Positions 42,991 through 57,046 are shown, counted from the first letter of the stretch. The stretch: 64,000 nucleotides of DNA from Achromobacter sp. RTa (GCF_000757485.1 NZ_JPYO01000029.1:101512-165511), one strand, 5' to 3'. Notes: generated by a model not told the origin, from the sequence alone. Program-made: numbers and translations.

Positions 42991-44316
42991 ATGCACGCAA
43001 TGCGCACAGCCCTCGCAGGGGCGCTGCTGGCCGTTTGCGCCGCGCCGGCCCTGGCCGGCACGGTCACGGTGATCACGTCGTTCCCCAAGGACCTGACCCA
43101 GGCCTACAAGGCCGCGTTCGAAAAGGCCAATCCCGGCATCACGCTGGAAATCCTGAACAAGAACACCGTGTCGGGCATCGCCTATGTGCGCGAAACGCCC
43201 GCCGGCCAGCGTCCCGAGGTGTTCTGGGCCAGCGCGCCGGATGCGTTCGAGGTGCTGGGCCGCGACAAGCTGCTGGCCAAGTCGTCCGACGTAGCGAACA
43301 AGGACGTGCCGGACAAGATCGGCAACTACCCCATCAACGACCCCAGCGGCATGTACCTCGGGCAGGCGCTGGCCGGCTACGGCATCATCTACAACACGCG
43401 CTACATCGCCGCCCACAAGCTGCCCGCGCCGGTGGAATGGAAGGATCTGCTGGCGCCGCAGTGGTTCGGCCACATCGGCATCACGTCGCCGTCGCGCTCG
43501 GGCACCATGCACCTGACCGTCGAGACCATTCTGCAAGGCGAAGGCTGGGACGAAGGCTGGCGCACGCTGCTGCGCATGTCGGGCAACAGCAGCGCGGTCA
43601 CCGAGCGCTCCTTCGGCGTGCCGGACGGCGTGAACAACGGCCAGTTCGGCGCCGGCCCGGTCATCGATTTCTTCGGCCTGTCCAGCAAGTATTCCAAGTT
43701 CCCGGTCGACTTCGTCTATCCGTCGGAAACCGCCATCGTGCCCGCCAACATCGCGTTGATCGAGGGCGCGAAGAATACCGAGGAAGGCAAGAAGTTCATC
43801 GCCTTCACGCTCAGCAAGGCCGGCCAGGAACTGCTGCTCGAGCCGAAGATCTCGCGCCTGCCGGTGCTGCCCTACTCGGCGCTCGCCGGCAAGATTCCGC
43901 CCGGCTACCCGGATCCGGCCGAAATCGCCAAGCGCAGCAAGGTGCAGTTCAACGCAGACCTCTCGCAGACGCGCTACTACGTCGTGCAGTCCCTGTACGA
44001 CCAGACCGTCACCTTCCGCCTGAAGGAGCTCCAGGCGGCCACCAAGGCCATCTACGACGCCGAAGCCAAGCTGGGCGACAAGGCCAGGAGCGGCAAGCCG
44101 GCGGAACTCCTGGAACAGGCCCGCAAGCTGACCTGGGCGCCCCTGGTCGACGGCAAGAAGGCGGCGGACCCGGCCTTCCTGGCCATCTTCGCCGGCAACA
44201 AGAAGGACGCCGCCGTGAACCAGCAGATCACCCAGCTGGAAGGCGAGTGGAACGGACGCGCGCGCGCCAACTACGAAGAGGCCGTGAAGCTGGCCAGGCA
44301 GGCAGCGGCGCTCTGA
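42991..44316 (+). CDS. ABC importer periplasmic solute-binding protein (family 1)
   Basis: A 441-residue protein with a Sec signal peptide (MHAMRTALAGALLAVCAA, cleavage near APALA-GT). The mature part starts TVTVITSFPKDLTQAYKAAFEKANPGI, typical of FbpA/AfuA- and aminoethylphosphonate-type binding proteins. PTNI-like segments (VPANIALIEGAKNTEEGKKFIAF) near 270 are common in the group. It is longer than most members, with a helical C-terminal extension. It probably feeds the two-domain permease and ATPase encoded next. The ligand (ferric iron, organophosphonate or other) cannot be decided. Confidence 0.85.
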   Translation: MHAMRTALAGALLAVCAAPALAGTVTVITSFPKDLTQAYKAAFEKANPGITLEILNKNTVSGIAYVRETPAGQRPEVFWASAPDAFEVLGRDKLLAKSSDVANKDVPDKIGNYPINDPSGMYLGQALAGYGIIYNTRYIAAHKLPAPVEWKDLLAPQWFGHIGITSPSRSGTMHLTVETILQGEGWDEGWRTLLRMSGNSSAVTERSFGVPDGVNNGQFGAGPVIDFFGLSSKYSKFPVDFVYPSETAIVPANIALIEGAKNTEEGKKFIAFTLSKAGQELLLEPKISRLPVLPYSALAGKIPPGYPDPAEIAKRSKVQFNADLSQTRYYVVQSLYDQTVTFRLKELQAATKAIYDAEAKLGDKARSGKPAELLEQARKLTWAPLVDGKKAADPAFLAIFAGNKKDAAVNQQITQLEGEWNGRARANYEEAVKLARQAAAL

Positions 44317-44458
44317 ACGGCAAGCCGCGCGGGCGGCGGACGGACGGGATCCGCCTGCCGCCTGCAGCTCTCCGATGTTCCCTCCCGCAGACGCGGCCGC
44401 GTGAACGCACGCGGGCTCGGCAGCGGGACGGCTCGCTCGCAACGACTTGGGATTCTCG

Positions 44459-46171
44459 ATGAATTATTCGGGCCATTCGCGCCTGCACGCCGGCCCTGTG
44501 CTGACGGCGCTCCTGGTTTTCGGTTTTCTGCTGCTGTTCCTGGCCATTCCGGTCGGCACCGTGTTCTATTCCGCCTTCGTGAATGCCGACGGCAGCCTCA
44601 CGATGGGCCATTTCGGGGCTTTCTTCAGCCAGCCCTTGATGCAGGAGGCGTTCTTCAACAGCCTGTACGTGGCGGGCTGGTCGGCGCTGCTGGCCTCGCT
44701 CATCGCGGTGCCGCTGGCCTACTTCACCGTGCGCTTCGACTTCCGCGGCGCGCTGCTGATCCAGACGCTGGGCGTGCTGCCGCTCATCATGCCGCCCTTC
44801 GTCGGCGCGGTCGCCATGCAGCTGATCTTCGGCCGCTCCGGCAGCGTCAACCTGCTGCTGCAGGACTGGTTCGGCTTCACGCTGCCCTTCATGGAGGGGC
44901 TGAACGGCGTGATTTTCGTGGAAGCGCTGCACTACTTCCCGTTCATTCTGATGAACCTTGTCGTGGCGCTGCGCAACATCGACGGCGCTATGGAAGAGGC
45001 GGCATTCAACCTGGGCTCGCGCGGGTTCCGCCTGTTCCGGCGCGTCATCTTTCCCCTGGCGCTGCCCGGCTATGTGGCGGGCGCGTCGCTGGTGTTCGTA
45101 AAGGTCTTCGACGACCTGGGCACGCCGCTGGTCCTGGGCACTACCAACATGCTGGCGCCGCAGGCCTACCTGCGCATCACCCAGGTGGGGCTTGAGGATC
45201 CGCTAGGATACGTCATCAGCGTCATCATGGTCGCGTTCTCGATCCTGGCGCTGTGGCTGTCGGCGCGCGTGCTCAAGGGCAGGGACTATTCCACGCTGCA
45301 GAAGGGCGGCAGCTCCATCCACAAGCGCAAGCTGAATCCGATGGAAAGCGTGCTGGCCTATGGCTGGATCATCCTGGTGCTGCTGCTGGTGCTGTCGCCG
45401 CACATGGGCGTGCTGCTGCTGTCCCTGGCCAGCGTGTGGAGCTTCGCGCCGCTGCCTGATGGATATACTCTGGCGCACTATTCCGCCGTGTTCTCCGAAT
45501 CCCAGGGCATGATCGCCAACACCCTACTCTATTGTGGCCTGGCCGCGGGCGTGGACGTGATCCTGGGGACGGCCATCGCCTACCTGATGCTGCGGACCCG
45601 GCTGCCGGCCCGCCAGTGGCTGGACTTCCTGGCGTCGGCCGCGCTCGCGATACCGGGCATCGTGCTGGCCATCGGCTTTCTGCGCACGTTCCGCGGCATC
45701 GAACTGCCCGGAACCGGCACGCTGCTGACCTCGTCGTGGATCATCATCATGATCGCGTATTCGGTCCGCCGGCTGCCATACGCCCTGCGCTCTTGCGTAG
45801 CGTCGCTGCAGCAGATAAACATATCGCTGGAAGAAGCCGCGCAATCGCTGGGCGCGACGCGCATGAGCACGATACGCCGCGTGGTGGTGCCATTGATGGC
45901 GGGAGGCATGCTGGCGGGCTTCGTCACCAGCTTCGTGACCGCCGCCGTCGAACTGTCCGCCACTATCATGCTCGTCACGAAGGACAGCCAGGCGCCCATG
46001 AGCTACGGCATCTACCTGTACATGCAAAGCGCCGCGGGCCGCGGTCCCGGCGCCGCGCTCGGCGTCCTGGCGGTGGCGGCGGTCGCCGTCGGCACGTATA
46101 TATCGCACCTGCTGGTGGAGCGCGCACAGACGCGCCAGCGGCCGGCGCGCCACGAAGGGGAAACGGAATGA
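44459..46171 (+). CDS. ABC importer permease with two fused transmembrane domains
   Basis: A 570-residue inner-membrane protein made of two binding-protein-dependent permease units of about six helices each. Both carry the EAA coupling loop: MEEAAFNLGSRGFRLFRRVIFP (about 178-199) and LEEAAQSLGATRMSTIRRVVVP (about 460-481). The start ATG at 44459 is used; a TTG 12 nt upstream is possible. Fused permeases of this type serve iron (FbpB) and phosphonate importers. The stop overlaps the ATPase start as ATGA. Confidence 0.88.
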   Translation: MNYSGHSRLHAGPVLTALLVFGFLLLFLAIPVGTVFYSAFVNADGSLTMGHFGAFFSQPLMQEAFFNSLYVAGWSALLASLIAVPLAYFTVRFDFRGALLIQTLGVLPLIMPPFVGAVAMQLIFGRSGSVNLLLQDWFGFTLPFMEGLNGVIFVEALHYFPFILMNLVVALRNIDGAMEEAAFNLGSRGFRLFRRVIFPLALPGYVAGASLVFVKVFDDLGTPLVLGTTNMLAPQAYLRITQVGLEDPLGYVISVIMVAFSILALWLSARVLKGRDYSTLQKGGSSIHKRKLNPMESVLAYGWIILVLLLVLSPHMGVLLLSLASVWSFAPLPDGYTLAHYSAVFSESQGMIANTLLYCGLAAGVDVILGTAIAYLMLRTRLPARQWLDFLASAALAIPGIVLAIGFLRTFRGIELPGTGTLLTSSWIIIMIAYSVRRLPYALRSCVASLQQINISLEEAAQSLGATRMSTIRRVVVPLMAGGMLAGFVTSFVTAAVELSATIMLVTKDSQAPMSYGIYLYMQSAAGRGPGAALGVLAVAAVAVGTYISHLLVERAQTRQRPARHEGETE

Positions 46172-47253
46172 AGAAGGTCAGCGTCGAATGCCGCAATATC
46201 CGGCTGTCCTATGGCAAGACGGAAGTGCTGAAGGACGTGAACATCAGCATCGAGCCGGGCGAGTTCTTCGCCCTGCTGGGCCCGTCGGGATCCGGGAAAT
46301 CCACCCTGCTGCGCCTCATCGCCGGCTTCAACCGCCATAGCGCGGGGCAGCTTCTGGTCGATGGCAAGGACATCAGCGGCACGCCGCCCTGGAACCGCAA
46401 CATCGGCATGGTGTTCCAGAATTATGCGCTGTGGCCTCACATGACGGTCTGGGACAACGTGGCTTTCGGCCTGGTGGAGCGCAAGCTGCCGCGCGCCGAG
46501 ATCCGATCCAAAGTGGAGGCGGCGCTGGACCTGGTGGGCCTGTCCCAGTATGCCAAGCGCCGCCCCAACCAGCTTTCGGGCGGCCAGCAGCAGCGCGTGG
46601 CGCTGGCCCGTACCATCGTCATCGAACCTCAGGTGCTGCTGCTGGACGAGCCTCTCTCCAACCTGGACAAGAAACTGCGCGTGCAGATGCGTCAGGACCT
46701 GCTCAGCCTGCAGCGCCGGCTCGGCATCACGACCATTTTCGTCACGCACGACCAGGAAGAAGCCATGACCACCGCCGACCGCATGGCGGTGCTGGACCAC
46801 GGCGTGGTGCAGCAGATCGGCGCGCCCAGCACGTTGTTCGACTACCCGGTGAACCGATTCGTGGCCAACTTCGTGGGGACCATGAACGTGCTGGAAGGCG
46901 AGGTGCGGGAGCGCACCAGCGGCAGCGTGGTGCTGGCGGTGGAAGGCGTGGGCGATCTGCATCTGCCTCTCTCCGGCGAAGCGCCGGCGGCGTCCCGGCT
47001 GGCGGCCAGCTTCCGTCCGCACACGGTGCAGATCGAAATGGCGGACGGACTGGGCGACGCGCGCTACGTCTGGCTGCCGGGCACCGTGGAAAGCAGCGAA
47101 TTCCTGGGCGAGTTCACGCGCTACCAGGTGCAGATCGGCGAACAGCGCCTGACGGCCGACCAGTCGCACCTGGCCGGGCTGTCCGCCTTCCCGGTGGGCG
47201 CGCCCGTGTCGATAGGGCTGGAGCCCACCCAGGTGCGTTTGCTGGCGGCCTGA
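46168..47253 (+). CDS. ABC importer ATP-binding protein (MalK/FbpC type)
   Basis: A 361-residue ATPase. Walker A GPSGSGKST (about 38-46), Q-loop FQNYALWPHMTV, signature LSGGQQQR, Walker B LLLDEPLSNLD and the switch His (FVTHDQEEA) are all present. A C-terminal TOBE-like regulatory domain (about 240-361) follows. The nucleotide-binding half fits FbpC/PotA-type importers. It is translationally coupled to the permease and followed 12 bp later by a LysR gene that probably controls the operon. Confidence 0.93.
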   Translation: MKKVSVECRNIRLSYGKTEVLKDVNISIEPGEFFALLGPSGSGKSTLLRLIAGFNRHSAGQLLVDGKDISGTPPWNRNIGMVFQNYALWPHMTVWDNVAFGLVERKLPRAEIRSKVEAALDLVGLSQYAKRRPNQLSGGQQQRVALARTIVIEPQVLLLDEPLSNLDKKLRVQMRQDLLSLQRRLGITTIFVTHDQEEAMTTADRMAVLDHGVVQQIGAPSTLFDYPVNRFVANFVGTMNVLEGEVRERTSGSVVLAVEGVGDLHLPLSGEAPAASRLAASFRPHTVQIEMADGLGDARYVWLPGTVESSEFLGEFTRYQVQIGEQRLTADQSHLAGLSAFPVGAPVSIGLEPTQVRLLAA

Positions 47254-47265
47254 ACCCGCCGCGCC

Positions 47266-48174
47266 ATGGAAATCTATCAGATCCGAGCCTTCGTCACGGT
47301 CGCCCGGCTGGGCAATCTGACGAAGGCGGCCGAGGCCCTGTCCCTGACCCAGCCTGCCGTGACCGCGCAGATCAAGGCGCTGGAGCAAAGCCTGGGCGTG
47401 GCGTTGTTCGACCGCAGCGGCGGCAGGCTGGCGCTGACCAAGGCCGGCGAAGTACTGCTGCCCACCGCTGAATCGCTGCTGGTACTGGGCGCACAATTCA
47501 AGTCGGAGGCGCAGCAATTGCAGGGCAGCCTGCACGGCGCGGTGGAGCTGGGCGTGCCCAGCGAAAAGCCCGACTTCCTGCGGCTGGGCGAACTGGCGTC
47601 GGCCGTCACGCAACGCCTGCCCCTGGTCGAACTGAAGACCCAGACGCTGCCCGCCGCCACCCTGGCGGAGCAGGTCAGCACGGGCCGCTTGCAGGCCGCG
47701 CTGACCATCGCCTCCAACCCGCCGCGAGGTGTGCTGTGGCAGCCGCTGCGCAGCGTGCGCTACCGTATCGCCCTGCCCAAGGAACACGCCGCCGTGCTCA
47801 AGCGCGGCGGCTGGAAGGAAGTGGCGCAGTTGCCATGGCTGGACGGCCCTTCCGGCAGCCACACCCACCTGCTGTTGCGCGACATGTTCGAACGCCACGG
47901 CCTGTCGCCGCGCGTCGTGATGCAGAACGACGACCAGGCCAACCTGGACGCGCTGGTGCGCGCCGGCGCGGGCTGCGCGCTGCTGCGCGAGGAAAATGCG
48001 CTGGCGGGCGCGGCCTCCAACGATTTCATCGTCTGGGGCCAGGCGCGCGTCGATGCTGTGCTGGCGTTCATCCTGCCGCACGAGCGCGCTAGCGAACCCG
48101 CGCTGGTCGCGTTAAGCTCGATCATTCAAACCATCTGGAAGCCGCGCGCGCCCATCGCGTCCGGCCAGATATAG
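47266..48174 (+). CDS. LysR-family transcriptional regulator
   Basis: A 302-residue regulator. The N-terminal winged helix is clear (MEIYQIRAFVTVARLGNLTKAAEALSLTQPAVTAQIKALEQ-SLGVALFDR, residues 1-52), followed by a periplasmic-binding-like effector domain. It lies 12 bp downstream of the ABC ATPase gene and is probably co-transcribed, so autoregulation of the importer is likely. The effector is probably the transported solute. Confidence 0.92.
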   Translation: MEIYQIRAFVTVARLGNLTKAAEALSLTQPAVTAQIKALEQSLGVALFDRSGGRLALTKAGEVLLPTAESLLVLGAQFKSEAQQLQGSLHGAVELGVPSEKPDFLRLGELASAVTQRLPLVELKTQTLPAATLAEQVSTGRLQAALTIASNPPRGVLWQPLRSVRYRIALPKEHAAVLKRGGWKEVAQLPWLDGPSGSHTHLLLRDMFERHGLSPRVVMQNDDQANLDALVRAGAGCALLREENALAGAASNDFIVWGQARVDAVLAFILPHERASEPALVALSSIIQTIWKPRAPIASGQI

Positions 48175-48201
48175 GCCTTATTCCCCCGCATCAATATCGT
48201 A

Positions 48202-48846
48202 ATGACTGAAATCTGGTTCATCCGCCATGGCGAAACCGACTGGAACCGCCAGCGGCGCCTGCAAGGCTGGCAAGACATCCCCCTGAACGAATTCGGCGTC
48301 AACCAGGCCAGCCTGCTGGCCGCGCGCATGCGCGAAGAAGCCCGGCACACGCCCATCCACGCCATCTACAGCAGCGACCTGCAACGCGCCCACGCAACCG
48401 CCGTGCCCGTGTCCGAACAGCTCGGCCTGCGCGTCCGCGTGGAACCCGGCATCCGTGAACGCGGTTTCGGCGTGCTGGAAGGCCTGGACCACGACAATAT
48501 CGACGTGCAGGCGCCCGAAGCCGCGGCCGCCTGGAAAAGCCGCGATCCGCTGCGTCCGCTGGACAGCGGCGAAACGCTGGGGCAGTTCCAGTCCCGCGTG
48601 ATTTCCACCGTGGACGACGTCGCCAGCCGCCACGACGACGAACGCATCCTCATGTTCACGCACGGCGGCGTGCTGGACATCATCTGGCGCCACGCCTCGG
48701 GCGTGCCCCTGAACGCCCCGCGCGACGCGGCGCTACTGAACGTCAGCATCAACCGGGTCAGCGTGGAAGGCCGCAAATGGCAGGTACTGAACTGGGGCGA
48801 CGTCGGCCACGTGAGCGACGAAGTCGGGGATGACGTAGTGCCGTGA
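48202..48846 (+). CDS. Histidine phosphatase (phosphoglycerate mutase-like)
   Basis: A 214-residue member of the histidine phosphatase superfamily. The phosphohistidine motif IWFIRHGETDWN is at 4-15 and the second catalytic His is in MFTHGGVLD (about 152-160); IYSSDLQRAHATA carries the conserved Arg. Proteins of this type are often labelled GpmB but usually act as broad phosphatases, as in cobalamin or nucleotide metabolism. It lies 27 bp after the LysR gene. Substrate unknown. Confidence 0.88.
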   Translation: MTEIWFIRHGETDWNRQRRLQGWQDIPLNEFGVNQASLLAARMREEARHTPIHAIYSSDLQRAHATAVPVSEQLGLRVRVEPGIRERGFGVLEGLDHDNIDVQAPEAAAAWKSRDPLRPLDSGETLGQFQSRVISTVDDVASRHDDERILMFTHGGVLDIIWRHASGVPLNAPRDAALLNVSINRVSVEGRKWQVLNWGDVGHVSDEVGDDVVP

Positions 48847-48936
48847 TTCTGCAAGGCGGCTGGCACTGGAAGCCTTCTTGGTATAGGACACTGGGGAGAT
48901 CGCTCTTGGTGCCGGACACAAGAGGGATTCTTCTTG

Positions 48937-49159
48937 GTGTCTGACACCCGGCGCCGATGTGAGTGTCTGACACCCGAGGAGATAGCCTTGGCTGCGCTGT
49001 GGTGTGGCGCGGGTGTCTGACACCCGGGAGCGATGTAGGTGTCTGACACCCGGGAACACCCCTTCAGCCTGGCGGGCGGCGCGTAGGGGTGTCAGACACG
49101 AACACCGGCAGCGCGTAGGGGTGTCAGACACGAACACGGGCAGCTCGCAGGGGTGCCAC
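48937..49159. repeat. Array of GTGTC(T/A)GACAC palindromes
   Basis: Six perfect copies: 48937, 48963, 49013 and 49039 as GTGTCTGACACC, then 49089 and 49121 in the opposite orientation as GTGTCAGACAC. The last two lie in tandem 32-bp units (GCGCGTAGGGGTGTCAGACA and onward), with a decayed third at about 49153. Degenerate versions precede the array at about 48880 and 48909. A seventh copy is at 63949. It fills the gap between the convergent genes ending at 48846 and 49173. Confidence 0.85.
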
Positions 49160-49172
49160 GAACAACCGGCCT

Positions 49173-49937
49173 TTACTGCGGCTTGCGCGGTTTGCGCGGG
49201 GCGTTGCGCGCGAGGCGGTCGTAGACGGCGTTGGGCAGCAGCCGCATCAGCTTGGCCACCACGCCCATCTGCCACGGAATCACCACATAGGACGCGCCGC
49301 GATCGATGGCGGTGCGCGCGCTCTGCGCAAAAGCGTCCGCTTCCATCAGGAAAGGCATGGAATACGGGTTGTGGGCCGTCATGGCGGTCTTGATGTAGCC
49401 GGGCGCGATCGTCACCACGCGGATGCCTTCGGCCGCCAGTTCCAGCCGCAGGCTCTCGCAATAGGTCACCACCGCCGACTTGGACGCGCTGTACGCGCCC
49501 GCTCCCGGCAGCCCCCTCACCCCCGCCACGCTCGCGATGCCCACCAGGCGTCCCGAACCCGCGGCCCGCATCGGCTCGATGAATGGCTCGAACGTGGAGA
49601 CGGTCGCCAGCAGATTGGTGTCGACGATGGCCTTGAATACCTCGAAATCCTCGCCATGATCGGTCAGCGTGCCCGCGCTGATGCCAGCGCTGGCCACGAC
49701 CACATCGACCCGGCCCTGGCAGAACGCGATGAAATCGCGGGCCGCGGCATGCAGGGCCTCGCGGTCGCGCACGTCCGCCGCGTAGCAGCGGTGCTGCCCG
49801 GGCAGGCTGTCGGCCAGTTCGCGCAACGCCTCCTCGCGCCGGCCCAACAAGCCCAGCGTGGCGCCCGTGGCGGCATATTGCTGCGCCAGGGCGCGCCCGA
49901 GCCCGCTGCTCGCGCCGGTAATGAAGACTCTGTCCAT
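49173..49937 (-). CDS. Short-chain dehydrogenase/reductase
   Basis: A 254-residue classical SDR. The start MDRVFITGASSGLGRALAQ at 49937 gives the cofactor motif TGASSGLG at 7-14. ASAGIS (about 83-88) replaces the usual NNAG. The catalytic residues are Ser (SVAG, about 132) and YSASKSAVV (Tyr/Lys about 145-149). The C terminus is basic (RKPRKPQ). Such proteins oxidise or reduce small alcohols; substrate unknown. It lies downstream of carB on the same strand but is separated by a terminator. Confidence 0.87.
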   Translation of the reverse strand: MDRVFITGASSGLGRALAQQYAATGATLGLLGRREEALRELADSLPGQHRCYAADVRDREALHAAARDFIAFCQGRVDVVVASAGISAGTLTDHGEDFEVFKAIVDTNLLATVSTFEPFIEPMRAAGSGRLVGIASVAGVRGLPGAGAYSASKSAVVTYCESLRLELAAEGIRVVTIAPGYIKTAMTAHNPYSMPFLMEADAFAQSARTAIDRGASYVVIPWQMGVVAKLMRLLPNAVYDRLARNAPRKPRKPQ

Positions 49938-49959
49938 GTGCCTGTAGCCCTTATCGCGT

Positions 49960-49993
49960 TGCAAAGAATTAGGGCACGCTCTCGCGTGCCCTA
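49960..49993 (-). terminator. Terminator of carAB
   Basis: TAGGGCACGC, loop GAGA, GCGTGCCCTA (49970-49993), followed leftward by ATTCTTTG. The 10-bp perfect stem lies 20 bp after the carB stop. Confidence 0.7.
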
Positions 49994-50013
49994 CCCTGGT
50001 CCCGGCTGCCGGT

Positions 50014-53253
<3,240 letters not shown>

Positions 53254-53263
53254 GATGCAATCT

Positions 53264-54418
<1,155 letters not shown>

Positions 54419-54637
54419 AGTAAACCCCGGTTTTAGAATCGATAATCAAACCTTCGGATTATACCTTGAGCGGCCGTTTTTCCCGGGGAACCGCGCCAAA
54501 TAAGGCCGGAAACGGGGTTTTGGGCTGTTTTCGGGCGTCCCGCCACCCCCCTCCCGCGTCTGGCCGACAGCGCCCTTGCGGGCTCAGTGATACGCTAGGA
54601 CACCTTCAACCCTAGCCAGCTGCGAGCCGTACCGTCC

Positions 54638-55591
54638 ATGTCCAGCCAACTTGACGCCCTGCGCAACCACACCACCGTCGTCGCCGACACGGGTGATTTC
54701 GAAGCCATGAAGGCGTTGCGTCCCACCGACGCCACCACCAATCCGTCCCTTATTCTCAAGGCCGTCCAGCAGGACGCCTACCGCCCCCTCCTGGAAAAAA
54801 CCGCGCGCGACCACCGCGGCGCGCCCACGGCCGAACTCATGGACCGCCTGCTGGTCGCCTTCGGCCGCGCCATCCTTGACATCGTCCCCGGACGGGTTTC
54901 CACCGAGGTGGACGCCCGCCTGTCGTTCGACACTCGCGCCACCATCGAGCGCGCCCGCAGCCTGATCGCCCTGTACGAAGCCGCCGGCGTGCCGCGCGAG
55001 CGCGTGCTGATAAAGATCGCCTCGACCTGGGAAGGCATCCAGGCCGCGCGCGCACTGCAGTCCGAAGGGGTGCGCTGCAACCTGACCCTGCTGTTCTCGC
55101 TGCCCCAGGCCGTGGCCTGCGCCGACGCGCACGTGCAGCTCATTTCGCCCTTCGTCGGCCGCATCTACGACTGGCACAAGAAATCCGCCGGCGCCTCCTG
55201 GGTGGAAGCCGACAACGCGGGCTCGCGCGACCCCGGCGTGTTGTCCGTCACCCGGATCTACCACTATTACAAGCACTTCGGCATTCCCACCGAAATCATG
55301 GGCGCGAGCTTCCGCAACGTGGGGCAGATCCTGGCCCTGTCGGGCTGCGACCTGCTGACGATCAGCCCCGACCTGCTGACCAAGCTGGCCGGCACCCCGG
55401 GCGACGCTCCGGCGCAATTGCGGGCCGGCGACGCTCCCGCCGGCATCGCCCGCGTCGGCGCGGACGAAGTGACGTTCCGCACCCTGCTCAATGAAGACGC
55501 GATGGCCAGCGAAAAGCTGTCCGAGGGCATCCGCCTGTTCGTGGCGGACGCGGTCAAGCTGGACGCGCTGATCGAGGCGCAGCGCGCTTGA
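54638..55591 (+). CDS. tal: Transaldolase
   Basis: A 317-residue class I aldolase of the pentose phosphate pathway. The N-terminal [13 protein letters not shown] (about 30-42) is diagnostic, the Schiff-base lysine is Lys126 in [10 protein letters not shown], and [12 protein letters not shown] marks the C-terminal phosphate region. It transfers a dihydroxyacetone unit between sugar phosphates. Length is normal for the TalB-type subfamily. Single gene, divergent from carAB. Confidence 0.95.
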   Translation: MSSQLDALRNHTTVVADTGDFEAMKALRPTDATTNPSLILKAVQQDAYRPLLEKTARDHRGAPTAELMDRLLVAFGRAILDIVPGRVSTEVDARLSFDTRATIERARSLIALYEAAGVPRERVLIKIASTWEGIQAARALQSEGVRCNLTLLFSLPQAVACADAHVQLISPFVGRIYDWHKKSAGASWVEADNAGSRDPGVLSVTRIYHYYKHFGIPTEIMGASFRNVGQILALSGCDLLTISPDLLTKLAGTPGDAPAQLRAGDAPAGIARVGADEVTFRTLLNEDAMASEKLSEGIRLFVADAVKLDALIEAQRA

Positions 55592-55637
55592 TGGGACAAA
55601 CCGGCCGGCGCCGGGGCCACCGGAAGCCGCTCGCGGC

Positions 55638-56165
55638 CTACCGGTGGTCGTGCGAATGCACCTGCAGCGCTTCCAGGAAGCGCGACACCATGTTGTAGGC
55701 CGCGACGGTCGCGGTCAGCTCGACCATCAGCTTGTCGGAACCCATCGCAGCCCTGGCCGCCTGGAACACCGGTTCCGGCACCTGCACGTGGCGCGTCATG
55801 GCATCGGTGTAGGCCAGCACCGCCTTTTCGCGCTCGCCGAAGAGGTTCGAGCCTTCCCAGGAGGCAAGCGCATCCAGCTGCGCCTGCGACACGCCCTCCT
55901 TGAGGGCGATCGGGGCGTGCTGGTCGGCCTCGTAGGGCGCGCCGTTGATGGCCGCCACCCGCATGATCACCAGCTCCCGCAGGTCGCCAGGCAGGGTGCT
56001 GAGCTGGCGGATCGACGTCAGGTAGTTGAGCCAGCCGCCCGCCACCGCGGGGCTGTGCAGCAGCATCTGGTACAGATGCAGCACGCTGCCGCGCTCGGCG
56101 ACGATGCGGTCGACCAAGGGTTGCGCTTCAGGATGGGTCAGGTCGGCATAGGGCAGACGGGCCAT
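55638..56165 (-). CDS. Carboxymuconolactone decarboxylase-family protein
   Basis: A 175-residue all-helical protein with the CMD/AhpD fold pattern (LPGDLRELVIMRVAAINGAPYEADQHAPIALKEG, about 58-92). The CxxC of AhpD-type peroxidase partners is missing, so a thiol-redox role is unlikely. The C-terminal helix carries YNMVSRFLEALQVH. It is the last gene of the leftward ABC importer operon, 66 bp after the permease. It may decarboxylate or isomerise the imported compound or a derivative; substrate unknown. Confidence 0.75.
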   Translation of the reverse strand: MARLPYADLTHPEAQPLVDRIVAERGSVLHLYQMLLHSPAVAGGWLNYLTSIRQLSTLPGDLRELVIMRVAAINGAPYEADQHAPIALKEGVSQAQLDALASWEGSNLFGEREKAVLAYTDAMTRHVQVPEPVFQAARAAMGSDKLMVELTATVAAYNMVSRFLEALQVHSHDHR

Positions 56166-56231
56166 GTGAACTCCGTGGGAAAGGTGGGACGACCAGGGCC
56201 GGCTCGCATCATGCGATGCCTTGCCCGGGCC

Positions 56232-57029
56232 CTAGATTTTTTCAGTTTCGCCTGACCGGGGCTGCCATTTCATCAGGCGCTTTTCGCCCACGCCGACGAT
56301 ACCGTCCAGGACCAGCGCGAACGCCGTCAGAACGATGATGCCCGCGAACACGGTATTCACGTCGAACGTGCCTTCGGCCTGCAGGATCAGGTACCCCACT
56401 CCGCTCGCCGAACCCAGGTATTCCCCCACCACGGCGCCCACGAAGGCCAGGCCCACGGAAGTATGGAGGCTGGAGAACACCCAGCTCGTGGCCGATGGCA
56501 GGTACACGTGGCGCAGCAGCTGGCGCTTGCGCGCGCCCAGCATTCTCGCGTTGTCCAGCAGCGTCGGGCTGACTTCGCGCACCCCCTGGTAGACGTTGAA
56601 GAAAACGATGAAGAACACCAGCGTCACCGCCAGCGCCACCTTGGACCAGATGCCCAGCCCGAACCACATGCCGAAGATGGGAGCCAGGATGACGCGGGGC
56701 ATCGAATTGGCGGCCTTGATGTAGGGATCCAGGATGGCGCTGGCGCCCGGCGACAAGCCCAGCCACAGGCCGAAGCCCAGGCCGGCGATGGTGCCGATGA
56801 AAAAGGCCAGCACGGTTTCGGTCAGCGTCACGCCGAGGTGGGTGTAGATGTCCGCATTGGTGACGAACCAGGCCCAGATGCGGCCCCAGACCTTCAGCGG
56901 CTCGCCGAAGAAGAAGGCAACCTTCGGATCGCGCGAGGCGGCGTGCCAGACCAGGATGATCGCAATGAGCAGCAGCAATTGCCAGAAGCGCAGGCTGGCC
57001 GAACCGGGTTTGATAAACGACTTCGACAT
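56232..57029 (-). CDS. ABC importer permease (SsuC/TauC type)
   Basis: A 265-residue inner-membrane protein with six hydrophobic segments and the EAA-type loop LLDNARMLGARKRQLLRHVYLP (about 156-177). Family features fit the sulfonate/taurine/nitrate importer group. It lies 17 bp after the ATPase gene in a leftward operon with a binding protein. Substrate not deducible from the permease. Confidence 0.88.
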   Translation of the reverse strand: MSKSFIKPGSASLRFWQLLLLIAIILVWHAASRDPKVAFFFGEPLKVWGRIWAWFVTNADIYTHLGVTLTETVLAFFIGTIAGLGFGLWLGLSPGASAILDPYIKAANSMPRVILAPIFGMWFGLGIWSKVALAVTLVFFIVFFNVYQGVREVSPTLLDNARMLGARKRQLLRHVYLPSATSWVFSSLHTSVGLAFVGAVVGEYLGSASGVGYLILQAEGTFDVNTVFAGIIVLTAFALVLDGIVGVGEKRLMKWQPRSGETEKI

Positions 57030-57046
57030 CTCACCCCTCCAGGGCT

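Noticed and set aside
46012..48081. 689-codon minus-strand frame
   Set aside because: Antisense to the ABC ATPase and LysR genes, both with clear motifs.
48937..49159. CRISPR array
   Set aside because: The repeats are 11-12 bp palindromes with irregular spacing and a change of orientation, and no cas genes are near.
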